Below, piece after piece: positions 47,790 to 64,000 of a DNA stretch of 64,000 nt (position 1 is the first letter of the stretch; each line of letters opens with the position of its first letter). The notes under the pieces are model-generated. The model was not told the origin of the DNA. It saw only the letters and a program-made list of their open reading frames with translations, and made no database searches. The DNA is from Pegea sp. RAD2-039 (Eukaryota; Chordata; Thaliacea; Salpida; Salpidae), in NCBI GenBank assembly GCA_034620365.1, contig JAQGEQ010000255.1, forward strand, positions 62,001 through 126,000, given 5' to 3'. The translations under genes and the position numbers were made by a program.

Positions 47790-50090
47790 TTCTTATCAGA
47801 TGCTTGCCCTAAAACAATTTTCAAAAAATTATTAAACTTTTATTTGAATTTGTTGGTATAAACGTAAATAAATAGTAAGATAGAATGTAAATCTTATCGA
47901 ATTTTAAAAAAAATTAAAGCAGGAAATAGAGGTGTAATTTAATAAGTCTGGTTTAATGCTCAACCATTGGCTGGTATAATATTTGTATCACGACTTCTTA
48001 TAAATATATTTCAATTACTTAAAGACTTTATTGATAAAATAAAATTTGCTGAGTAAGCTTATCTCATTTGCATTCAGTCTGTAGCAAATCATTCAGAATG
48101 TATATAAAAGACAACAGTTGAATGAAAATTAAAGAAATAAAAGTCTGCTTTACAAATTCTGCTTTTTTACTGATTTCATTCAACTTCCCCACTAACTAGT
48201 TTTGACAACTTTTTATAACTTACAAGTTTATTCAGACCACTTGACTCATTCGCCTTAGTTATTATTATTTTTATTGTAACTGGTATTTATGTAGCAAAAA
48301 CAAATTATATATCCAATATATCTTTCTCAACTTGTTTTCCTTATTCTTTAAAAAAAAGATCGTTTGAAATTTAATTAAAATTTCTTATTTAGTAGGCTAG
48401 TGCTTCAATCTTATAAAGAAAGGAATTATTAAGAAGTACTACCAGACAGAAACTTTTACAAATACAAACTAGCAAATAAAGAATCACCCTTATTCAAATC
48501 ATTGAGACAAGTTTGACCACCTTGCTTAACTAAATGGGAATTTATAAAAAAATATAAATTGAAAAAAATAATAGTAAGTAAGTTGTCAAAAGCTCCTGCA
48601 AAAGTTGAGTTAGAGTTTGTGTTCGGATTATGTTTTTAACTTTAAAATCAACTAGCTTTGCACTGATATAAAGTTTTCTTTAATTAAACAGATTTTTCTG
48701 ATGACTTATTTCGGCTGAGAACGGTCATGCTGTAAGCTATGACAGAAATTGTGGATATCTAATTGCTGCCCTTGCAGCAGAATTTCACTATCTACTCCAA
48801 CAAGGTTATGTAACGGAACAGACGGACTGATGCAGCTGCGCCCAGCTGGCATCATAGAAGCTGCCAGAACGACACTGAGTGAGAAACTGCCTACGTGGCT
48901 CCAAATTTGACTTTAAATTCAGAGTTTTGCCTCTCCTAGAAGTGTTGCCATAAAATAGACTAAAATGGTTTTTCTACTCGGGGTTTGTATGAACTTTTTC
49001 TTGTCGCAATTATGTATCCGCCTCAACTCAACTCTGTGAATTTCTTCATGACTTTATTTTATAAACATAGTTTACAGTTTTAATTTTTTTATGAAGACTT
49101 AAATAAAAAAATTGTAGCTTAATAATGATTCAGTAACCTTAATAGACATTTTAGTAGTAGTGATAAATATTTTAATATCTAAACTTAGAGTAGAGAGTTT
49201 TAGAAAAACCTAACTCTTTCTATATACATTGTCTAGTTTTTTTTGCTATAAACTGAAAAATGCAGATAGTGATAGATTCAAAAACGTTTTTATTTTATTA
49301 TTTGTGCAGTAGTTTTAAACTCTAACTTATTTGAAATACTATTTTGTAAAGAGCATAGCACTAGTTGACTAATAAAAGACGTCTTCTAAGTCGACCGTTA
49401 AGCAAAAAAACATTTGTCAGTAGAACAAGATGGGCCGAAGAGTTCAGCAGGTCAAAGTACTAAAGTGTCCTTTATGGATTTTAATAAAATTTCGGCCGAT
49501 CACGTCTATGTGCTTTATGCGAGATTCAAATTAATGATTGTTCTTACAACTTAGTAAGACCTCACCTTTTATAACAAAAATAGCTAATGGTAAACAAAGA
49601 AATATAAAGCAAACATTCTCTATATATAAATTATTAAGTAAAGCATTTAAAATAATAAAAAATAAATTAATTATTTTGTAGAACAATTTGTAGTTAAATA
49701 TTTACCTTTTTATTTGTTTAAGTTAAACATTTTTGACAAGTATAAACACTGCAAATGATTTGGTGAGTTCAAAGATATGTTTTAGTGTAAGATAGGTGTA
49801 GTAAACAGAACAACTATTGTACATAAGTACAGGTTAAAGAGCTTGATTGAAAAAAACTTAAGCATCGAACTGATATAAACAACTTCTGTGTTCGTTGTAT
49901 AAAGAATTAAATATTGTTACTTGTACTATTACCTACTTTTTTATTAAATCTAATAAAATATGGATGACCCTAATCTTACTTTTAGCAAACTTTGTAAGGT
50001 TTTGATGTTTGATGAAAGTTTACTAATTTCGGCTAATGTGCTTTAAAAGCTATTAAGAAATTAAGGATAAACAAATGTTGTTTATTTCAG
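47790..50090. other. Intergenic DNA with a small LINE-like patch at 48.7 kb
   Basis: AT-rich except for about 48700-48960, which is clearly richer and shares the phrase ttcggctgagaacgg with the end of the deleted LINE copies. No exon or open frame is supported elsewhere. Confidence 0.45.
48705..48960 (+). repeat. Fragment related to the end of the deleted LINE family
   Basis: The segment opens with ttcggctgagaacggtcatgctg, matching ttcggctgagaacggccttgctg at 9671 in the first LINE copy and the reverse complement near 39740. The following 200 nt are richer in G and C than the surroundings but are not shared with those copies. It may be a longer or different 3' region of the same family. Confidence 0.4.
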
Positions 50091-50147
50091 CAGTTTGATG
50101 GACAATTGTGAAACCAAAAGATACTAATTAAAACTAGAACTTGAATA

Positions 50148-51815
50148 ATGATTTTTGTTATCATAGCAACTCTTGGAACTCTAATCTTTACGCTTTTACT
50201 GAAAAACTTTGATTCGATTCGACACTATCTAACATGTTACCGGGCATCCACTAAGCTTCCAACTCTTTGTGACAAAGCTTATCCAATCTTGGGTCACGTG
50301 TACTTGCTACCGAAGAATCCTTTACACTTTTTAAGTAAGCAGAAAGACATATTTCTGAGGACTGCTCTTGCCACTAAAGCGAAGATAATTGTCATGTATC
50401 TTGGAATTAAAACTTTTCCAAACTTAGTTCATCCTGACGCTGCAGAGGTAATCCTCCGAAGTTCGGTTCAAATCCAGAAGCCGTCCACTTATCCAGAGTC
50501 CTTAAAATGGACTGGTGATGGGTTGCTGGTATCTAAAGGTCAGAAATGGTTTCAAAGACGACGCTTGATTACTCCTGCTTTTCATTTTAATATCTTGGAG
50601 CAATATATGGAAATTATGAACAATCAAGCCAGGATTCTTATTAACAAGATTGAGAAGAAAAAAGATAACCCAGGATTTGAATTAAGTCAAGCTTTGCAGC
50701 TGTGTACGCTAGACATCATTTGTGAAACTGCGATGGGCTGCTCAGTGGACGCACAATCGAACGAACACCATGCCTACGTGCAAACACTTGGAAAGTAAGA
50801 TTTTAAACTTTAAGATATATTCGTCGATTTACTGATAATTAATCTGAATTTTTTGTTGATTACTTCAAGCTTTAAACGGATATTTTTATATTTAGAGTGG
50901 CAAAAATAAACACAACGCGCACACAAAGCCCTCTCTTATCTGTTGATTTCATCTACAATCTTTCAAAGTATCGAACAGAGATGGATAAAGCCGTGATAGA
51001 TTTACAGAAGTTCACATTAGGTGTTATCGAAGAAAGAATGAAAAGTTTTGACGTCAACAAACCTCAAGTGAGTAAAAGAATGGCTTTTATGGATATCTTG
51101 ATGCACACTACCACTGAAGATGGTAAAAGATTATCAGTGGAAGAAATTCGTGAAGAAGTGGACACTTTTATGACGGCTGGTCATGATACAAATGCTGCTG
51201 CCCTAGCTTGGGTTTGTTATCTGCTATCAAGAAACCCAAAGGTACAGAAGAAAGTCCAGGACGAGGTTGATTTGGTTTTCAATCATAGAGGTAGTGATGA
51301 ATTAGTCACAGAAGATCTTAGAAAATTTCATTACCTTGAAATGGTAGTCAAAGAAGCTTTGAGGTGAGTGATTATTCTTTGAAACTCTAATCTAAGGACT
51401 TTCTGGATGCAGGCTGTATCCACCCGCCGCATTCATTGGAAGAAGGGTCTGTAAGCAATGTGAAATAGATGGGTACACACTTCCTGTGGGTTATGAAATT
51501 TATATAAACATTATGTCTATTCACCACCATCCAGAAGTTTGGGAAGATCCAGAGAGATTTGATCCAGAAAGATTTAGTAAAGATCGATCTGTAGGACGTC
51601 ATCCTTATGCGTTTATTCCGTTTTCTGCCGGTCCTCGTAACTGTATAGGACAAAGATTTGCTATGCAAGAGCAGAAGGTAGTGATCGCTCATATAATGCG
51701 CAATTTCAACTTAAAGTCTGATTTAAATGAAAATGATGTTGGTATGCATACTGGTCTTGTTACCAGGATTGCAAATTTTAGATGTTCAGTTACTAGAAGA
51801 AATGGAACAAGCTAG
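50148..51815 (+). CDS. Cytochrome P450, CYP4 family-like, three exons
   Basis: Exons 50148-50794, 50896-51363 and 51413-51815 join at GT-AG introns of 101 and 49 nt and give 505 residues. A hydrophobic amino-terminal helix (MIFVIIATLGTLIFTLLL) anchors it in the endoplasmic reticulum. CYP4 features are WTGDGLLVSKGQKWFQRRRLITPAFHF in the amino half (abridged: GDGLL, WFQRRR, PAFHF), the I-helix AGHDTN (310-315), EALR (369-372, split across exons 2/3), the PERF segments and the haem loop PFSAGPRNCIG with Cys449 as thiolate ligand. CYP4 enzymes use NADPH-P450 reductase to hydroxylate fatty acids or related lipids at or near the omega carbon; the substrate here is inferred. An acceptor-like tttatttcag lies 57 nt before the ATG. 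AATAAA occurs about 140 nt after the stop. Confidence 0.94.
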
Positions 51816-51956
51816 TCGTTTCAGTTTCTTCAGAAGCTTTCTTTCAAGTTAAAATTGATTTTGATTCAATGTTAACTTGTATGATTGGAATTGTTTTAAT
51901 TGTATTCAATTATTTGCAAACATATATGTCTAATAATCGTTAAGAATTTCTATGAG

Positions 51957-51962
51957 AATAAA
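51957..51962 (+). terminator. Likely polyadenylation signal of the P450 gene
   Basis: An AATAAA hexamer about 140 nt past the stop codon. AT-rich background makes chance occurrence possible. Confidence 0.4.
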
Positions 51963-51989
51963 TTTAATTGTACATTAAGAAAACTACAT

Positions 51990-54900
51990 TTTTAATTTGT
52001 GTTTAATTAAAAGATAATGACAAAAGAAAACTCATAGTTGTTATTTTACAAAATTAGAACGGTTGTATTTGTAGAGTTAAATTTAATATCAATAACTTTG
52101 TATTTGATTAGGGATTACATAAAAAAACAAAAAGTTGTAATGAAACTTTAATAAATTTGTTTTATTTTAGTTTGTTTAGATAACTTGATATGAAAGGTAA
52201 CTTTAGTTTGCAATATCTGTTTTGTAGTTTTATTATGCGATCGTTCAGAAAAAGTTAAAGTTGAGTTCAACTTCTGCATAAAACCTACTTTTTCTATATT
52301 ATAAAAAGATTTTGTAAAATATTACTAAAATACTTTAAGGAAATCAAATTCTACAAAAACTTGTAGTGACTATAAACGATGTGGGACAGCAACATTTGAT
52401 TCAAGACTCTATATAGTCACTACTAGATTTACTACATTTCGGTGAAGCTACTATTTTAGGAACACAATTCACATATGAACAGAGATAGTTTTTGAACGTG
52501 TTATTTATTTAAAAAAATATTATACTTTAGATTGTTCAATTTAATTTTTTAGTATTTTAAACGTTCTGTTGGTTTACTTACAAAACATACATTTAAACAA
52601 TGCAAAAATTAAACCACTTGAATCAAACCTCTTATAAAATTATCTAATCAGATAAAACTTAGGAATAGAACCTGATACTAAATAATCATATATTGATTAT
52701 AGTAAGTGAAAAAATATTCAGTTAATCTTAAATCTGTTATACTAGGACAAGTTGTCTGAGAGGAAAACTCCAGAAAAAAGTTGTTGAATAGTTTTAACAT
52801 TGATTTATTATTTGAATCAAAAGCTATAATTCCAAAGATACCATCCTTAAGTTAAAGACTCGTAAAAGCTTGAACGCTAATAGACCAATATATTAATTGC
52901 ATTCAAAGTATAGTTAATTAATAGCATATAAAAATGAGTCATTTTCTTAATCTAAAATCTATTAATGTAATTACATTATCCAGCGGTTTTAACATTTAAT
53001 TGAAGTAAGTCAAATGTTAAGTTCAAATAAAAAATGCAAACTTAAGTAAATAACAGTAGTTAAAAAATTAAACAGTTCATCAGTAAATTGAGAACTCATC
53101 TTTGTAAACAAATACCAGTGGAAAACCTAGATATAAAACTAAGTTACTCATATCAAAGGTTTATTTACGTTTACAATTAATTGTACATTTTCTAGATTTT
53201 GTAGCTGCTGGTCAATAAATTTACATCTATTCATCTTAACCATATTGCTATCATTTAATTTTGAAGATTTTGTTTTTGATAATAAAACTGTTTAATCAAC
53301 TTTTATTGTAACAAAATTTTATGATAATATTTTTTCATATATAACTTTTATTTGAATTAAAATTATAGAAGAATTATTACAGTAACAACTTTACGAGATC
53401 AATTTTTCGTTTTTTAGTTCCTTAGTCAGAATTTAAAGGACTTTTATATTTGTTCTTAACATACACATGACTGTATTAAATGTTTGATTACGTGATGAAA
53501 TATTTATTGATATTAAAATTGGTCCTTTTCTAAACAAAAATAAACACATTTATGACTCAGAACAAACACATCTAAAATGATCTTTAACGATTTTTGAACT
53601 TATAACGAAGCTCTTAAACTAACTATTTTTAACTAACCAAATACAATTTTAAAGACAATTGATTAACTCAAGTTTTATCTAATATTTCGGTGCAAATTTT
53701 TTACTATGCTGATGGAAGTTGGTGAGTCCTTATAACTCAGGGTCTGTCTTTTAAGATGATTAATCGAGTAAGTATATTTTGTAGGAAAAGTAGTTTAAAT
53801 CTTCAATGTATTAAACTCCAACAAGTTTCATATGAAATTGTGGTTAACTTCAATAATGTAGCAGATGAAAGATAAAACTTTAGCATGCAATGTTTGCATA
53901 ATTGCAAAATTTGAAAAAGAAAATGCGATTGAACTACAATTAACGTTTGTTCAATTTGATTGTAACCACATTTCAAATGAACTTACAATTTATGGAATTT
54001 TTATAATAACAGAGGCAATTAAAGTTTATTTACAAAATTTTTTATTTAAAGAACTTTTATACAAAGTAAGTATTGTAAATTATGGATTAATTGTTTTAAA
54101 AACTTAAATGCTAAGGAATAGTCCCACGAAAGAAAATGAAACTTGATTCTTCTTGAAGACTAAACAATAAAATAAAATATTTAGTAGTAATCTATCAATA
54201 ACAGATCAATATAAAATAATTGCTTCGATTTTTTTAGTATAAACTTAGAACAAAAAATCGTTCTTTTAATTTTAGTTACAAAACGAACCAACTAGATCAA
54301 ACTTAACGGCTTTAAATAAACTAGAAAGTTATTTTTGAAAAGATAAATAAAGATCTCCTTGTAGCAATCAATTCAAATCATCGTCAAGACATTTAGAAAA
54401 CTTAAAAAATAATTTAGAGCAAATTTTCAGAAGGTTTTTTAATCTGAATGCTTTTTAAATATCAGATTAGTTTATACTTGATATTATTATTTTTTCTTAC
54501 ATATTTTAATAATTTTTATATAAAAGACATATCAGATATTAGCTAATTGTATCAAAATAAAAGCAGGCTTTGTACAAAAGTTTTAAGATATTTGTTTTGT
54601 ATTTAGATAATGCATATAAACGACAAAATTAGATTAAGCAATTTATTTTCAACGATAAGAGATAAAACTAAGATAAATAAATTGAAAAGTTTGATTTTTA
54701 AAAATTAAATTCTAAACTAAATTTTCATAAAATTGTGGTTAACATTATTTCGAAATATTTCGTAAATTGATAGGCTTGTAAGAAATTTACGATTTAATTT
54801 AGTTTGGTTTCGTTGAAATCTTGTTTAAAACTCTTTTTTTTGTCATTTAGTTAGTATTTGACTTTATCAACTTAATAATAATTTCATTTAAACGATTTCA

Positions 54901-56500
54901 ATTTAAACTTAATCATTTATCAATTTATAAAATGAATTTTTGAAACAAATTTATAAATTCTTTTGATATAAATAGTTAAGCTTGAATTTTCTTGTACTAT
55001 TTAAAGAGTTTCTGTTATTTCAATCGATTTAATCTAAAAACCTAATGAAACTACCAAAATATTCTTGTCTTTGTATTTCAAACTCACTTCACATCTTAGA
55101 AAAACACTATAAATATTCTATTAAATTACATTTAATTACTTGTGTTATACTTTAAACATTTAATTTATTTGTTTTTGTATAGCTACAACATTCTGTATAT
55201 CATTAATTTATTTAGATATTTGAACTCAAATAGGTTTAAGGTTTTTATTCTAAAATTAAATAATTGGTAAAAAACATTTTAAGGAAATTTGAGGGTTTAT
55301 TAAAAAGAATTTAAGCATCATTTAAAATCTTTAAAAAGCATAAACATTTTATAAATAAAACCACAGCGTAAAATGGAATCGAATGAAAAAATAGAATAAA
55401 CGATAATACGTAAAATAAAACGACTTATTACAATATTATTAAAACAATCATTATTCAAACTATTATATACGAATTACGACGACAGTACAAGAAAAATACT
55501 CAAATAAAACAATTATCTTATCATCTGATATAAAAGAATTGTTATCAAACTTAATGTTATTGCAAGTGGACACCTAAGTTAACAATAAAATAAAGATAGA
55601 AAATATTTTTACTTAATATGTGCAAATATACATTAGATGTTTTTAAAACTAAATTGAAGTTGCTACAAATTAAATTAATGCGATTATACTAACAATTGAT
55701 TTTATATACATAAAAATGTTTATATATGTTTCTATTTATATACATAGAAAAGTAATAAACACTAGATATTGTGCTTCAATACCACCTTTGTGATTTAAAA
55801 GTATCATAAAGTTAAAAACAGTTTATTGATTAGAATTTTCAATTACAGTCAAGTTTTGTAAGATAAACAACAAGAAAATTATTGAAACAATTTAGTTTCA
55901 ATATCTTTTACTAGAGTAAAGTTGATTGAATATTCTATTAGTTTAGAATATTAAATTAAGTAAAAATTAATGTCATTTAGAATTACTGTTTTCAGAATAC
56001 TTTTATTGAAAGTTATTATTGTTTTTAAGTTTGTCTGGTTACTGATAATGGCAGTTTTTAATTTTAAATTGTTCAAATGACCGGTTTCAAAATAAAAAGT
56101 AAAAAAAAATTGAAAACACTAACGTGAAAAAATAAAAAAATATTCTAATTAAAACAAAAGAATCAAAATAAATGACAATTATAAAATTAAAAAAAAAAAA
56201 CAAACAAACGATCATCACATTTTAAAAATAAAAGTTGAAATTTGATGAAAAACTATGTAACAGAATATTTCAGATTTTTAATTGAGATAATCACTTAGTC
56301 TGAAGCAGCACCTAAAATAACCAACTTTAAGTTTGTCTTTCATCTAAGTAAATTTGTGATCAATTCAGAGCAGCATCAAAGATTCTTTTTATAGAATCAG
56401 AACTTAGATAAAGATCCTTCGGGTTTGTTGGCAAATCTATTAAGGCTATACAAGTTTTAACAGTGGCAGCACAAAAGCTTGTTGGTCATTTCTTTGTTAG
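51990..56500. other. Long AT-rich gene-poor region
   Basis: About 4.5 kb between the P450 and the 3' end of the adenylyl cyclase. The longest open frame (53865-54107, 80 codons) has no splice context or recognisable motif and is treated as chance. No repeat is supported. Confidence 0.5.
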
Positions 56501-56523
56501 TTTTCATTTTCCAAGTTGGATTT

Positions 56524-62735
<6,212 letters not shown>

Positions 62736-64000
62736 CTGAAATAGAACAGAAATTACTTTTTACTACTTTATTTTTTACTTCAATTTTATAGCTTCGATTA
62801 TTAAAACTATATGACAACAAACACGTAGGCTGTTTTACTGAAATTTTATTCCTGAATTTAAGTATCTTTTAAGTTAATAAAAAAAACAAATAATTTTGTT
62901 AAAGAAAACTTTTATTTTCAATTGAGTATTTCATTTTATTATATGGATGATAATAAAAATATTTTATTTGATTGCATTAATTAATTTAAATTTTTTTTAT
63001 AAATTGAAAAAATCATTGAATCGATTAACTATAATAAAAAGTCGATATTTTCAAATTAAAACTATTTAGAATAAAAATAATGGTAGATTAATGGTTACAT
63101 AAACTTTTAAAACACTTAAATAGTTTTTTTTGTTTTTGAGGATTTCCAAAAAAATTTAAAATAACTATTTCAAATAATTACTTGGTATTAAAAGAAATGA
63201 TGAAAATTGTAACGATGAAAAACTTTAAGTTATTTATAAATTTTACTGATTATTATAAGTTTTTGAGTGTTTTGACAGTAAACTTATCTCAAATAGAGTA
63301 ATATATTAATAATTTATAGGGTACAATGAGTTTTTTTTCTATCGTAATATTCAATTGTAGCTTAATCAATAAGTTAGTGTTATCTTCATATTTAAAAAAG
63401 TTGAAAAATTTGTTTTTTTAACAACTAGTAAAAGATTTAAAACGAATATAAAGTAATTTTTTAGTGTTACCTTTTTTCACAGTTTTTATGACTGAATTTT
63501 TCAAGACAAATAGCATTAAAATAACTTGTACAAATTTTTCAAATAATATTTTACCACAACTATATTAAAAATCTTAATAATTGAATAATAATTTATCTAG
63601 TTTAAAGTTTTTCTTTTTTTAAAGGTTAATTTTTTTACAATGAACAAAATAAGCTTTTACACAATCAACCCTTATACATTAAAGTTGTTTGTACAATTAA
63701 GCTTATATACAGGTTTATTTCAATCTAAGCTTAATTTGTTAGTGAACAGAGAATTGTTTTGGTAAACCGAATCAATTTAACCAGATTTTCTTGCAAAGTG
63801 CGTACAGCCAATATGCCTTAAAGATCACTTGCTAATTACTTACATTAAATTAGAAAACTATTCTTTAGTAATGTTAGATAAACTAGTGTTGATTGGTCTT
63901 CAGATTAGTAATAACCGTTTTTATAATTATTTTATAAGTTTATGTGTTCGGTTGGTTAGAAATAATTAAATAAGAAGTATATTAAGCTATTTTAAGAACA
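62736..64000. other. Upstream intron or flank of the adenylyl cyclase
   Basis: The first visible cyclase exon needs an upstream partner ending in phase 1. I could not find a convincing exon with a start codon in this very AT-rich stretch, so it is probably intron and the first exon lies beyond the window edge. Confidence 0.5.

Noticed and set aside
53865-54107. 80-codon open frame as a gene
   Set aside because: No motif, no splice sites, no paralogue and an AT-rich background in which such frames arise by chance.

Overview
The window is animal nuclear DNA: strongly AT-rich, with intron-interrupted genes that have metazoan-specific architectures (an FGF ligand, seven-transmembrane receptors, a two-cassette transmembrane adenylyl cyclase, a fused UMP synthase, an RBM26/27-type RNA-binding protein, a CYP4-type P450) and several non-LTR retrotransposon remnants. 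Many introns are only about 47-55 nt. Most start codons are preceded by a 3' splice-site-like sequence within a few tens of bases, which suits an invertebrate with 5' UTR introns or spliced-leader trans-splicing. The phylum cannot be fixed from the sequence; a tunicate or another compact-intron invertebrate would fit.

Layout. 1-3.6 kb: gene-poor, with a 5'-truncated CR1/L2-type LINE tail (about 1.86-2.3 kb). 3.7-4.2 kb: an intronless RPL14. 6.4-12.4 kb, minus strand: two tandem intronless SLC43A3-like transporters, with an internally deleted LINE (9.7-10.4 kb) between them. 15.2-18.0 kb, minus: UMPS in nine exons. 19.0-20.3 kb: an eroded reverse-transcriptase relic and a broken coding region. 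23.2-24.9 kb, plus: a three-exon FGF. 29.2-36.8 kb, minus: two tandem genes that each join a 12-cysteine secreted-type ectodomain (exon 1) to a class A seven-transmembrane domain (exon 2), with a relic of a third ectodomain at 37.6 kb. 38.5-44.5 kb, minus: an RBM26/27 orthologue in 24 exons, with a second copy of the internally deleted LINE in one intron. 46.05-47.8 kb, plus: a CR1/L2-type element that keeps ORF1 and the 3' end but has lost ORF2. 50.1-51.8 kb, plus: a CYP4-type P450 in three exons. 56.5-62.7 kb, minus: an AC5/6-like adenylyl cyclase, 22 exons visible, amino terminus not found.

The genes do not form one pathway. The nucleobase-transporter-like pair beside UMPS share a nucleotide-metabolism theme, but adjacency in an animal genome is weak evidence. 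The receptor pair and the adenylyl cyclase could both act in G-protein signalling, without direct evidence of a link.

The most unusual signal is the receptor pair. Their ectodomain exons are nearly identical (14 differences in the first 186 residues) while the 7TM exons they splice to have diverged widely. This points to recent gene conversion or exon replacement of a receptor ectodomain whose family I do not recognise.
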